64,000 bases of DNA from Micromonospora_J zhanjiangensis (GTDB lineage Bacteria > Actinomycetota > Actinomycetes > Mycobacteriales > Micromonosporaceae): NCBI RefSeq assembly GCF_042650605.1, contig NZ_JBHSBN010000023.1:45000-108999 (forward strand), written 5' to 3'. Shown one piece after another: positions 1-8,438 of this stretch. Each line of letters starts with the position of its first letter. Position 1 is the stretch's first letter. The notes under the pieces were generated by a model, which was given only the letters and a program-made list of their open reading frames with translations, ran no database searches and was not told where the DNA came from. The translations under genes and the position numbers were made by a program.

Positions 1-423
1 CTGCGCCACCAGCAGCGGCCCGCCCAGCGACGGGGTCGGATCGGCCGGGTCGTACCAGAACCGGTCCGCGCCGGACGACGCCACGACACCCGGGCCGAGC
101 CCGCCGCCGACGCGCAGGTGCCAACCGGTACGGGTGGCCGGCGGCGGCCAGTCGGGCAGGTCCCGCCAGCCGCCGCCCACGCCACCGACGTGGATGCGCA
201 CGGGCGCGTCCCGTACCCCGGCGCGGTCGCCGGTCAGGTGTGCCCGCAGCCAGCCGAGCCCCTCCCGCACCGCGGCGCCGAACAGGCCGACGCTGCCGTG
301 CGTCCACGGCCCCACCGTCAGGTACGGCCGCCGGCCGGCCGCCCGCAGCGCCGCGTAGTCGGCCAGTTGGGCGGGCAGGAAGATGTCGTGCCAGCCGGTC
401 ACCATCGCCACCGGGGCGGACAC
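1..423 (-). pseudogene. CocE/NonD family hydrolase, C-terminal part, apparently N-terminally truncated
   Basis: The reverse strand encodes the middle-to-C-terminal part of an alpha/beta hydrolase of the CocE/NonD (X-Pro dipeptidyl-peptidase S15) family and runs off the left edge. VTGWHDIFLPAQ and YLTVGPWTHG are the family's Asp/His region, and FWYDPADPTPSLGG is the usual linker before the jelly-roll domain. In full-length members about 300 residues carrying the nucleophilic Ser elbow precede this point, yet here the reading frame upstream of about position 423 turns into an Arg-rich stretch with no family similarity and only intergenic DNA and divergent typA follow. A GTG at 423 or ATG at 405 could start a short product, but it would lack the nucleophile. 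I read it as a decayed gene; an assembly artefact is possible. Confidence 0.6.
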
Positions 424-769
424 CTCGGCGAGGCGACCCCGGCGGCGGCACCGCGCCCGAGCGGCCGGGGCCGGCACCGGGCCGGCCGAGGGGCGCCGCG
501 AATCATGGCGGCACACTAACAACACCGGCCCCGGTGGGCCCACCGCCGGACATCGGCGCCGACGGCGGACGCCGGGCCGCCAACCGCCCGGCACACCGAC
601 CCGCGACGCCCACGTATGCTTGAACCCCGTCCGGTGGCGGGACGACCCCGCCCGACGGACGACGGTCCGGACCCGACGAACCGGTGCCCCCGCCACGCGC
701 CAGGGAAACCGGACCGATCGGGCTGCCCGCGGCGGCACCGTGCCCACCATCCCGAACAGAATGGACCTT
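424..769. other. Gap between truncated hydrolase and typA; no gene seen
   Basis: No frame here has family resemblance, and third-position bias is weak in all frames. It must contain the typA promoter, but I see no convincing -35/-10 pair; the only slightly A/T-richer patches are around 612-625 and 755-772. There is no clear Shine-Dalgarno in front of typA. Confidence 0.4.
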
Positions 770-2638
770 ATGCAGACCCGCGCCGATCTCCGTAACGTCG
801 CCATCATCGCGCACGTCGACCACGGCAAGACGACCCTGGTGGACGCCATGTTGCGACAGGGCGCACAGGTCCACGCGCGGGGCGAGATGACCGACCGCGT
901 GATGGACTCGATGGACCTGGAGCGGGAAAAGGGCATCACCATTCTGGCCAAGAACACCGCCATCAGCTACGTACCGGACAGCGGCGACCCGATCACCATC
1001 AACATCATCGACACTCCCGGTCACGCCGACTTCGGCGGCGAGGTGGAGCGCGGGCTGACCATGGTCGACGGCGTGGTGCTGCTGGTCGACGCCAGCGAGG
1101 GTCCGCTGCCGCAGACCCGGTTCGTGCTGCGCAAGGCGCTGCGCGCCCGGCTGCCGATCATCCTGGTGATCAACAAGGTGGACCGGCCGGACGCCCGGAT
1201 CAAGGAAGTGGTCGACGACACGTACGAGCTCTTCCTGGACCTGGACGCCGACGAGGAGCAGATCGACTTCCCGATCATCTATGCCTGCGCCCGGGACGGG
1301 ATCGCCTCGCTGACCATGCCGGCCGACGGCACCGTACCGGCCGACAGCGACAACCTCGAACCGCTGTTCCAAACCCTGCTGACGACCATTCCGGCACCGG
1401 CCTTCGAGGAGGGCGCACCACTGCAGGCGCACGTCACCAACCTCGACGCGTCGCCGTTCCTCGGCCGGTTGGCGCTGTGCCGGGTCCGCCAGGGCATCAT
1501 CCGCAAGGGCGAGACGGTGGCCTGGTGCCGTACCGACGGCAGCAGCCAGCGGGTCCGCATCTCCGAGCTGCTGATGACCGAGGGCCTGGAGCGCAAGCCC
1601 GCCGAGCAGGCCGGGCCGGGCGACATCATCGCGGTCGCCGGCATCCCCGAGATCATGATCGGCGAGACGCTGGCCGACGCGGAGAACCCGGTCCCGCTGC
1701 CGCTGATCACCGTGGACGAGCCGGCGATCTCGATGACCATCGGCACCAACACCTCGCCGCTGGTCGGCCGGGTCAAGGGCGCCAAGGTCACCGCCCGGAT
1801 GGTCAAGGACCGGCTGGACAAGGAACTGATCGGCAACGTGTCGCTGCGGGTGCTGCCGACCGAGCGGCCGGACGCCTGGGAGGTGCAGGGCCGGGGCGAG
1901 CTGGCGCTGGCCATCCTGGTCGAGCAGATGCGCCGGGAGTCGTACGAGCTGACCGTCGGCAAGCCGCAGGTGGTCACCCGGGAGATCGACGGCAAGATCT
2001 GCGAGCCGGTGGAGCGGCTCACCATCGACTCGCCGGAGGAATACCTCGGCGCCATCACCCAACTGCTGGCCACCCGCAAGGGGCGGATGGAACAACTGGT
2101 CAACCACGGCACCGGCTGGATCCGGATGGAGTGGCTGGTCCCGGCCCGCGGCCTGATCGGCTTCCGGACCGAGTTCCTCACCGACACCCGCGGCACCGGC
2201 ATCCTGCACCACGTCTTCGAGTCGTACGAGCCGTGGGTCGGTGAGCTGCGGACCCGCAACAACGGCTCGCTGGTGGCCGACCGCTCCGGTGTGGTCACCC
2301 CGTTCGCGATGATGAACCTCCAGGAGCGCGGCACGCTGTTCGTCGAGCCGACCACCGAGGTGTACGAGGGCATGATCGTCGGGGAGAACTCCCGCTCCGA
2401 CGACATGGACGTCAACATCACCAAGGAGAAGAAGCTCACCAACATGCGCTCGTCCACCAGCGACGAGACCGAGAAGCTGATCCCGCCGCGCAAGTTGTCC
2501 CTGGAGCAGGCGCTGGAGTTCTGCCGCGAGGACGAGTGCGTCGAGGTCACCCCGGCCGCGGTACGGCTGCGCAAGGTGGTGCTCGACCAGACCCAGCGGG
2601 CCCGCGCCACCGCCCGCCGCAAGCACGCCGCCGGCTGA
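770..2638 (+). CDS. typA: Ribosome-associated translational GTPase TypA/BipA
   Basis: Translation-factor GTPase that binds the 70S ribosome near the A site and is linked to ribosome assembly and stress adaptation. The 622-residue product opens with RNVAIIAHVDHGKTT (P-loop), followed by the switch I region EREKGITI, the DTPGH motif and NKVD for guanine recognition. The rest carries EF-Tu-like domain II, EF-G-like domains III and V, and the TypA-specific C-terminal domain ending near EQALEFCREDECVEVTP. Length matches the family (about 610-630). I chose the ATG at 770 (MQTRADLRN), which places the G domain at the usual distance; ATG 761 is an in-frame alternative that adds three residues. Transcribed alone, divergent from the hydrolase remnant. 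Confidence 0.96.
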   Translation: MQTRADLRNVAIIAHVDHGKTTLVDAMLRQGAQVHARGEMTDRVMDSMDLEREKGITILAKNTAISYVPDSGDPITINIIDTPGHADFGGEVERGLTMVDGVVLLVDASEGPLPQTRFVLRKALRARLPIILVINKVDRPDARIKEVVDDTYELFLDLDADEEQIDFPIIYACARDGIASLTMPADGTVPADSDNLEPLFQTLLTTIPAPAFEEGAPLQAHVTNLDASPFLGRLALCRVRQGIIRKGETVAWCRTDGSSQRVRISELLMTEGLERKPAEQAGPGDIIAVAGIPEIMIGETLADAENPVPLPLITVDEPAISMTIGTNTSPLVGRVKGAKVTARMVKDRLDKELIGNVSLRVLPTERPDAWEVQGRGELALAILVEQMRRESYELTVGKPQVVTREIDGKICEPVERLTIDSPEEYLGAITQLLATRKGRMEQLVNHGTGWIRMEWLVPARGLIGFRTEFLTDTRGTGILHHVFESYEPWVGELRTRNNGSLVADRSGVVTPFAMMNLQERGTLFVEPTTEVYEGMIVGENSRSDDMDVNITKEKKLTNMRSSTSDETEKLIPPRKLSLEQALEFCREDECVEVTPAAVRLRKVVLDQTQRARATARRKHAAG

Positions 2639-2764
2639 CCGGCCCGGCACCCGACCCGACCCGACCCGGCTTCGCGTTCCGGCCCGACCGCCCCGGCACA
2701 CCCGGGCCGGCCGGGCCGGTCCGTCCCCGGACGGCGCGACCGGTGATCCGCTACGGTCACCGGC

Positions 2765-3628
2765 ATGACCTGGGCCGACCTCGACGCGCAGCTGTCCACC
2801 GTCGCGGGCACCGTCTCGGTGTACGCGGGACGGCTGACCGGACCGCCGGCATACACCCGGGAGGCCGACGCCACCCACTACGCCGCCAGCACGATGAAGG
2901 TGGCGGTGCTGACCGCCCTGTACCGAGCGGCCGAGGCCGGCACGCTGGACCTCGACGCGCCGGTGCCGGTGGTCAACGACTTCGCCTCGGCGCGGCCCGA
3001 CGCCCCCCGGTTCGGCTGCGCGCGGGACTACGACAACGACGGCGCGGTCTGGGACCGACTCGGCGGCCGGGCGTCGCTGCGCTGGCTCGCCCACCGCATG
3101 ATCGTCCGATCCAGCAACCTGGCCACCAACATCGTGCTCGGGCACCTCGGCACGCCCGCGGTCGCCGAGGTGTGGACGCTGGCCGGGGCCCGGCACAGCG
3201 TCACCGGGCGGGGCATCGAGGACTTCGCCGCCCGGGACGCCGGCATCACCAACCTGGTCACCGCCGCCGACCTCGCCGCGCTGCTGGGCGCGATCGCCCG
3301 GGGCGCGAGCGAGCCGGGCCCGCTCGCCGCGCCGGCCGGCTGCGCCGCCATGCTGGCCGTGCTGTTCGCCCAGGAACATCACGAGGACCTGGCCGCCGGC
3401 CTGCCACCGGGCACCCGGATCGCGCACAAGAACGGCTGGGTGCACGGGATCCGGCACGGCGTCGGCGTGGTCTTCCCCGACGACGCCCCGCCCTACGCCC
3501 TCGCCGTCTGCACCACCACCACCACACCCGCCCCCGCCGACCCCCAGAGCACCGACGACGCGGCCCGCCGCCTGCTCGCCCACATCTCCGCCACCACCTG
3601 GTCCACCCGCCAAACCCTCACCCCCTGA
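2765..3628 (+). CDS. Class A beta-lactamase-fold serine hydrolase
   Basis: A 287-residue single-domain protein of the beta-lactamase2/class A serine hydrolase fold. The active-site S42-T-M-K45 (SxxK) motif lies in a YAASTMK context, SSN in VRSSNLATN corresponds to the SDN loop, and HKNG near residue 222 stands at the KTG position. There is no signal peptide or membrane segment, so it is probably cytoplasmic; together with the altered KNG triad this argues for an esterase or peptidase-like role rather than a secreted antibiotic-hydrolysing lactamase. ATG 2765 is the natural start, 126 bp behind typA. It ends 8 bp before a long hairpin shared with the convergent phosphatase gene. Substrate unknown. 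Confidence 0.8.
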   Translation: MTWADLDAQLSTVAGTVSVYAGRLTGPPAYTREADATHYAASTMKVAVLTALYRAAEAGTLDLDAPVPVVNDFASARPDAPRFGCARDYDNDGAVWDRLGGRASLRWLAHRMIVRSSNLATNIVLGHLGTPAVAEVWTLAGARHSVTGRGIEDFAARDAGITNLVTAADLAALLGAIARGASEPGPLAAPAGCAAMLAVLFAQEHHEDLAAGLPPGTRIAHKNGWVHGIRHGVGVVFPDDAPPYALAVCTTTTTPAPADPQSTDDAARRLLAHISATTWSTRQTLTP

Positions 3629-3635
3629 ACCCACG

Positions 3636-3714
3636 CCCACCTCCGGTTGATCATGAGGTTGTTGTCGCGACACGCCGGCAGGAACGACAACAACTTCATG
3701 ATCAACGAGGTGGG
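3636..3714. terminator. Long near-perfect hairpin between convergent genes, probable bidirectional terminator
   Basis: Arms 3636-3667 and 3685-3714 match at 29 of 30 aligned positions with one 2-nt bulge and one G/A difference; the loop is 17 nt. The core GTTGATCATGA-GTTGTTGTCG is clearly A/T-richer than its surroundings. It overlaps the last codons of the phosphatase gene (stop 3702-3704). Its position between two convergent genes fits a bidirectional terminator, but the length and base composition also fit a dispersed palindromic repeat. Confidence 0.75.
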
Positions 3715-4514
3715 ACGGGGGTGAGGAGGTTGGTTTGGAGGGTGGTCAGGGTGTTTTGGGTTAGGGCTAGGCCGGCCCGCAGGTAACGGTCGAAGGTGCC
3801 GTACGACTCGCGGACCTGGGCGTAGGCGGCGTCCAGGTATTCCGGGCGGACCTGCAGGACCGGGCGGACCGACTCGACATCCAGGCCCGGGTTCCGGTCC
3901 GCCATCGCCCGCAGGATCACCTCCTGCAGGCTCTCGGTCAGCTCGTTGGTGCGCAGGTAGTCGGCCCGGATCACCGGCTCGGCCACACCCAGGGCGGTCA
4001 ACAGGATCACCGACAGCCAACCGGTGCGGTCCTTGCCCGCCGTGCAGTGGAACAGCAGCGGCAGGTTCGCCGGCTCGGCGGCCAGCCGTACCGCCGCGGC
4101 GAAGCCGGCCCGCGCCGACGGGTCGGTGACGAACCACCGGTAGATGGCCGCCATGGCGGCCGGCGTACCGTCCGCCGCGAGCCCCCGGTAGGCCGCCAGG
4201 TCGTGCCCGAGCAGCACCGCCGAGACGTACGTGAAGACCGGGTGGGCCGGGTCGTGCACCGGCAGCCGGACCACCCGGGGCCGGCCGGCCAACCGGTCCG
4301 GCGGCGCCACCGCGATCTCCGAGTCGTCCCGCAGGTCCACCACGCAGGCCACGCCCAGCCGGTCCAGCACCGGCAGGTCGGCGTCGGTCAGCCGGCCCAA
4401 CGCGGCGGTACGGATCAACCGGCCGGGCCGGATCCGCCGCCCGCCGGCACCGACCAGACCACCCAGGTCACGACTGTTCGGCGCGCCCACCAACACCAGT
4501 TCCGGCTGCCCCAT
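3702..4514 (-). CDS. Tyrosine-protein phosphatase (DSP/PTP, Y_phosphatase3 family)
   Basis: A 270-residue cytoplasmic phosphatase of the Y_phosphatase3 type (related to Mycobacterium PtpB). The N-terminal APNSRDLGG motif is characteristic of the family; the P-loop HC157TAGKDR163TG carries the catalytic Cys and Arg; the general-acid region is near VHDPAHPVF. It dephosphorylates phosphotyrosine or phosphoinositide substrates; the natural substrate cannot be told from sequence. ATG 4514 places SRDLGG near residue 14 as in relatives. It is divergent from the epimerase gene with only 43 bp between start codons. The last four codons lie inside the terminator hairpin. Confidence 0.88.
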   Translation of the reverse strand: MGQPELVLVGAPNSRDLGGLVGAGGRRIRPGRLIRTAALGRLTDADLPVLDRLGVACVVDLRDDSEIAVAPPDRLAGRPRVVRLPVHDPAHPVFTYVSAVLLGHDLAAYRGLAADGTPAAMAAIYRWFVTDPSARAGFAAAVRLAAEPANLPLLFHCTAGKDRTGWLSVILLTALGVAEPVIRADYLRTNELTESLQEVILRAMADRNPGLDVESVRPVLQVRPEYLDAAYAQVRESYGTFDRYLRAGLALTQNTLTTLQTNLLTPVPPR

Positions 4515-4557
4515 CCGGCCTCCCCACCGTCGTTCCGCCTGCTCTAGGGTGCCGTAC
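4515..4557. promoter_or_regulatory. Divergent promoter region, leaderless-type -10 for the epimerase gene
   Basis: Only 43 bp separate the two divergent start codons. TAGGGT at 4545-4550 lies 7 nt upstream of the ATG at 4558, the spacing seen for leaderless actinobacterial transcripts; no Shine-Dalgarno is present. The promoter of the phosphatase must overlap this stretch or lie inside the epimerase gene. Confidence 0.4.
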
Positions 4558-5631
4558 ATGACGATCGCCGAGGTACGCACCCACCGGCTGTCCGCCCCGC
4601 TGCACACCCCGTTCGTCACCGCGCTGCGTCGCACCAGCACCGTGGAGACGCTGGTGGTGGAGGTGGTCGACACCGACGGGCGGTCCGGCTTCGGCGAGGC
4701 ACCGCAGGTGTGGCAGGTCACCGGCGCCAACGTCGCCGGCTCCCGCGCCTGCGTCGAGGAACTGCTCGCCCCGCTGCTCGTCGGCCGGGACGCCGACGAC
4801 CTGGTGGCCCGCTGCGCCGAGGTGGCCGGCGCCGCGGCGGGCAACGAGGCGGCCAAGGCGGCCGTCGACACGGCGCTGCACGACCTGGCCGCCCGGCGGC
4901 TCGGCGTACCACTGGTCCGGCTGCTCGGTGGGACGACCCGGCGGGTACCGACGGACGTCACCCTCGCCGCCGGGTCCGCCGACGACCTCGCGGGCGCCGC
5001 GAAGCAGCGCGCCGCCGAGGGCTTCGACGTGCTCAAGCTCAAGGTCGGCGCCGATCCGGGCGGCGACCTGGCCCGGGTCGGCGCGGTCCGCTCCGCCGTC
5101 GGACCGGGCACCCGGATCCGGCTGGACGCCAACCAGGGCTGGACGCCGCGGCAGGCGGTCCGGATCATCCGCGGCATCGAGGACGCCGGCCTGGACGTCG
5201 AACTGGTCGAGCAACCGGTGGACCGCCGGGACCTGGCCGGTCTGGCCTGGGTCAGCGACCGGGTCGACGTGCCGATCCTGGCCGACGAGTCGGTCTTCGG
5301 CGTACGGGACCTGGTCGAGGTGATCCACCGCCGGGCCGCCGACATGGTCAACGTCAAGCTGGCTAAGTGCGGCGGCCTCGGCCCGGCCCGCACCCTGCTG
5401 GACCTGGCCGCGGCGCACGGCATGGGCACCATCGTCGGCTCGATGATGGAGAGCCAGGTCGGCCTCGGTGCCGCGGCCAGCCTGGTCGCCGCCTACCGCA
5501 CCACCGCCGTCTCCGACCTGGACGCCGCCTGGTGGCTGGCCACCTCACCGGTCCAGGGCGGCATCCGGTACGACGGCGCGACGGTCGTGCTGCCGGACGA
5601 ACCGGGCCTCGGGATCACCGGAATCGCCTGA
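4558..5631 (+). CDS. Dipeptide (L-Ala-D/L-Glu type) epimerase, enolase superfamily
   Basis: A 357-residue member of the mandelate racemase/muconate-lactonizing enzyme group. The catalytic set is complete: K160-L-K162 (KxK), metal ligands D190 (RLDANQ), E218 (VEQP) and D243 (LADES), and K267 (VKLAK) on the opposite face. The KxK plus second-Lys pattern with the DxD-type specificity loop is that of L-Ala-D/L-Glu epimerases, which convert the murein dipeptide L-Ala-D-Glu for reuse. The next gene encodes a cytoplasmic NlpC/P60 peptidase, the same pairing as B. subtilis ykfB-ykfC, which supports this assignment over other dipeptide specificities. ATG 4558 follows a -10-like TAGGGT by 7 nt. Confidence 0.85.
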   Translation: MTIAEVRTHRLSAPLHTPFVTALRRTSTVETLVVEVVDTDGRSGFGEAPQVWQVTGANVAGSRACVEELLAPLLVGRDADDLVARCAEVAGAAAGNEAAKAAVDTALHDLAARRLGVPLVRLLGGTTRRVPTDVTLAAGSADDLAGAAKQRAAEGFDVLKLKVGADPGGDLARVGAVRSAVGPGTRIRLDANQGWTPRQAVRIIRGIEDAGLDVELVEQPVDRRDLAGLAWVSDRVDVPILADESVFGVRDLVEVIHRRAADMVNVKLAKCGGLGPARTLLDLAAAHGMGTIVGSMMESQVGLGAAASLVAAYRTTAVSDLDAAWWLATSPVQGGIRYDGATVVLPDEPGLGITGIA

Positions 5632-5715
5632 AAATTACCTACGCAATGCCGTTGCCCGGCTGACGGTTACCTTCGTAGGGTCGACAGTGGCAGGCCATCG
5701 GAAGGGCGTACGGGG

Positions 5716-6630
5716 ATGACCATTCAGACGGATCAACAGGCGGTCGTCCGGGTCGCCGTCGCCACCCTGTGGGCCGACCCCGACGCGGTACGCCCCATCG
5801 ACGCCCCCGCCCTGGCCCCCGGCACCGACCTGGCCGCCTGGGTGGCCGGCATGACCGGCGACCAACAACTCGGCGACTGCGTGCTGAGCCAACTCCTGCT
5901 CGGCGAACGGGTACACGTCGACCGGATCCGGGACGGCTGGGCCCGGGTCGTCGCCGTCGAACAGCCCGCCGCCCGGCTCGACGCCCGCGGCTACCCCGGC
6001 TGGGTACCCGTCGACCAGCTCGCACCGGCCGAGCCGCCCTCCTCGGACGAACCGTTCGTGGTCGACGCCGAAACCACCACCCTGCACGCCGCCCCCGGCG
6101 GCGAACCGGTGCTGCGCGGCGTCGTCCTCGGCACCCGACTCACCCCTGCCGGACCGGCGCACGGCGGGTGGCGCCCCGTCCTGACCCCGGGCCGCGCCGA
6201 CCCGCTGTGGATCCGCGACACCGACCTCGCTCCCGCGCCGACCGGCACACCCGCCGCCGTCGACATGCTCGCCGTGGCGAGCCGGTTGCGCGACGTCGTC
6301 TACGTCTGGGGCGGCGTCTCCAGCTACGGCATCGACTGCTCCGGCCTGGTCCACCTGGCCTGGCGCCGGCTCGGCGTACGGCTGCCCCGCGACGCGTCCG
6401 ACCAGGCCGACGCCACCACACCCGTCCCGTTCGGCGACGAACGCCCCGGCGACCTCTACTTCTTCGCCCGGGACGGGCGCCCGATCCACCACATCGGCAT
6501 CGTCACGGCCGCACCCGACCCGGACGGCACCCGCCGGATGCTGCACGCCTGCTACAACCACCGCCGGGTCGTCGAGGAGCCGATGCCCCCGGACCGCACC
6601 GCCACCCTGGTCGCCGCCCACCGCGTCTGA
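5716..6630 (+). CDS. NlpC/P60 gamma-D-glutamyl dipeptidyl-peptidase-like protein (YkfC type)
   Basis: A 304-residue protein with N-terminal SH3b-like segments (about 10-170) and a C-terminal NlpC/P60 cysteine peptidase domain (about 180-304). The catalytic Cys208 lies in YGIDCSGLV, His258/259 in PIHHIGIV, and the third polar position is in LHACYNH. There is no signal peptide, unlike wall-remodelling NlpC/P60 enzymes, so it should work in the cytoplasm on imported murein peptides, releasing L-Ala-D-Glu from tripeptides. This product is the substrate of the epimerase encoded 84 bp upstream. RBS-like GGGG directly precedes ATG 5716. Confidence 0.85.
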   Translation: MTIQTDQQAVVRVAVATLWADPDAVRPIDAPALAPGTDLAAWVAGMTGDQQLGDCVLSQLLLGERVHVDRIRDGWARVVAVEQPAARLDARGYPGWVPVDQLAPAEPPSSDEPFVVDAETTTLHAAPGGEPVLRGVVLGTRLTPAGPAHGGWRPVLTPGRADPLWIRDTDLAPAPTGTPAAVDMLAVASRLRDVVYVWGGVSSYGIDCSGLVHLAWRRLGVRLPRDASDQADATTPVPFGDERPGDLYFFARDGRPIHHIGIVTAAPDPDGTRRMLHACYNHRRVVEEPMPPDRTATLVAAHRV

Positions 6631-6686
6631 CCCGCACCCGCATCCACCCGACCGCGACGAACGGTCGGGTGGGCCGCCGTGAGCGG

Positions 6687-7697
6687 TCAGACCTGGGTCG
6701 CGGGCACCTTCCGGCCGGCCCGCCGCCGGTCCCGGGCCAGCTTGATCAGGCTGGCCGCCGTCGCCACGGCCAGCGAGGAGAGGATGACCAGCAGCGACAG
6801 CCAGATCGGGATGTGCGGTGCCCAGGCCACCGGGTCGCCGCCGTTGACGAACGGCAGCGTGTTGTCGGCCAGCGCCTCCAGCACCAGCTTGACGCCGATG
6901 AAGGCGAGCACGAACGCGAGGCCGATGTTGAGATAGACCAGCCGGTCCAACAGGCCACCGAGCAGGAAGTAGAGCTGCCGCAGCCCCATCAGGGCGAACA
7001 CGTTGGCGGTGAACACCAGGTACGGCTCCTGGGTGATCCCGAAGATCGCCGGGATCGAGTCCAGCGCGAAGATCAGGTCGGTGGTGCCGATGGCGATCAT
7101 CACGATCAGCATCGGGGTGAACCGCCGCCTGCCGCCGTCCTGACGGGTGGTCAGCCGGGCGCCGTCGAAGCCCTTGGACAACGGCAGTGCCCGCCGGCTC
7201 CAGCGGATCAGGACGTTCTCCTTGAACTCGCCCTCGTCCGGCTCCCCCTCCCGGAAGAAGTTGATCGCCGTGTAGATCAGGAACGCGCCGAAGATGTAGA
7301 AGACCCAGGAGAACTGGGCGATCAGCGCCGCGCCGGCGGCGATGAAACCGCCGCGCATCAGCAGGGACAGCACGATGCCGACCAGCAACACCTTCTGCTG
7401 GTACGGCCGCGGCACCGCGAACCGAGCCATGATGATCACGAAGACGAAGAGATTGTCCACAGAGAGGCTGTACTCGGTGAGCCACCCCGTGTAGAACTCG
7501 ATGGCCGGGGTCGCCCCGGCCGTCAGCCACAGACCGACCCCGAAGAGCAGGGCCAGCCCGACGTAGAAGGCCACCCACATGGTGGACTCGCGGATGGTGG
7601 GCTCGTGCGGCCGTCGGCCGATGATGAACAGATCGACGAGCAGGATCGCCGTCAACACGACGAGGGTTCCCACCCACACCCAGGCAGACACGTTCAA
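6687..7697 (-). CDS. terC: TerC family integral membrane protein (probable Mn2+ exporter)
   Basis: A 336-residue polytopic membrane protein with about 8-9 hydrophobic segments. It carries the TerC signature acidic motifs SVDNLFVF and FALDSIPAIF within membrane helices. TerC proteins (Alx/MeeF/YkoY group) export Mn2+ or metalate secreted proteins; the manganese-type riboswitch in the leader supports this role here. I chose TTG 7697 because GGAGG ends 6 nt upstream; GTG 7691 is the alternative. The C-terminus is basic and cytoplasmic (RDRRRAGRK). Monocistronic, convergent with the NlpC/P60 gene. Confidence 0.9.
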   Translation of the reverse strand: MNVSAWVWVGTLVVLTAILLVDLFIIGRRPHEPTIRESTMWVAFYVGLALLFGVGLWLTAGATPAIEFYTGWLTEYSLSVDNLFVFVIIMARFAVPRPYQQKVLLVGIVLSLLMRGGFIAAGAALIAQFSWVFYIFGAFLIYTAINFFREGEPDEGEFKENVLIRWSRRALPLSKGFDGARLTTRQDGGRRRFTPMLIVMIAIGTTDLIFALDSIPAIFGITQEPYLVFTANVFALMGLRQLYFLLGGLLDRLVYLNIGLAFVLAFIGVKLVLEALADNTLPFVNGGDPVAWAPHIPIWLSLLVILSSLAVATAASLIKLARDRRRAGRKVPATQV

Positions 7698-7783
7698 GTC
7701 AATCCTCCGGCAGGCACGCGGCACAACCGGGACGGCACACGCTCGCGGAGCGGGCCGGCCAGGCGGTACCGACACGGGTGTCT

Positions 7784-7916
7784 GTCGGAGGTCTCTCCCG
7801 CCGAACCTCCGGTGGGCGGACCCGCCGAACGTCGACCGCCGGCGCCGGGTCGAAGCCGGCGGACCGGCTGACGACCGTGTTGACGACACCGTCGCGAGGG
7901 AATACTCCCCTCCTCG
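7784..7916 (-). ncRNA. yybP-ykoY (manganese) riboswitch in the terC leader
   Basis: Read on the reverse strand the leader contains the hallmark pieces in order: GGGGAGUA near 7903-7910, UCGUCAACA near 7880-7890, a series of GC stems, and GGGAGAGACCUCCGAC at 7784-7799, matching the yybP-ykoY class whose ligand is Mn2+. It ends about 85 nt before the terC start. In this class Mn2+ binding raises expression of exporters such as TerC/MntP homologues. Exact boundaries and the expression platform are my estimate; no clear terminator follows, so control may be translational. Confidence 0.8.
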
Positions 7917-8060
7917 TTGGTCATTCTTCACCATCGACGCCCGTCGGCGCACCCTGGGAGTGCCTATTGATAACCAAGAACACTCCCCCTACGGCTTCCT
8001 AGGAGGCTAGCCTTCGGGTCCGGCGCGCGCCCGGATGGCCCGTCGTGCGAGGCTTGGCGG

Positions 8061-8354
8061 ATGGTGTTGGAAGTCGCGTTGATCGAGGTGTCACCGGGCC
8101 GCGAGGACGAGTTCGCCGCCGCGTACGCGAAGGGGCGTCCGGTGCTCGCCGGCACCCCCGGGTGCCGCTCGGTCCGGATGACCCGCGGGATCGAGTCGCC
8201 CCAGCGGTTCGTGCTGCTGGTGGAGTGGGACTCGGTGCAGGCACACGAGCAGAATTTCCGGGCCACCGAGCGGTTCGCCACCTGGCGGTCGCTGATCGGC
8301 CCGTACTTCGCCGCGCCCCCGGTGGTCGAGCACTTCCAGGACGTACCGGCCTGA
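8061..8354 (+). CDS. ABM-domain (antibiotic biosynthesis monooxygenase family) protein
   Basis: A 97-residue dimeric alpha+beta barrel (ABM) protein: EVALIEVSPGREDEFAAAY, a central VRMTRGIESPQRFVLLVEWDS strand pair, and a C-terminal FAAPPVVEHF segment are the typical arrangement. Small stand-alone members act as cofactor-free monooxygenases, heme-degrading enzymes or have no known activity; nothing here defines the substrate. ATG 8061 is preceded by a weak RBS. It faces the GNAT gene convergently and has no operon partner. Confidence 0.75.
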   Translation: MVLEVALIEVSPGREDEFAAAYAKGRPVLAGTPGCRSVRMTRGIESPQRFVLLVEWDSVQAHEQNFRATERFATWRSLIGPYFAAPPVVEHFQDVPA

Positions 8355-8438
8355 CCCCCGGCGGTCAGCCCGTGGTTCCGGCCCGGTGTCAGGCCCGAAC
8401 GATCACCGGGCGGCGCCCGGCGCGGTGCGGGCCGGGAC

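Noticed and set aside
503..3673. Open frame of 1056 codons on the reverse strand across typA and the serine hydrolase
   Set aside because: His/Gly/Arg/Val-rich composition typical of an antisense shadow of GC-biased genes; no domain, and the forward genes explain the bias.
5632..5715. Possible c-di-AMP (ydaO) riboswitch before the NlpC/P60 gene
   Set aside because: Only 84 bp are available and none of the class's conserved segments is visible.
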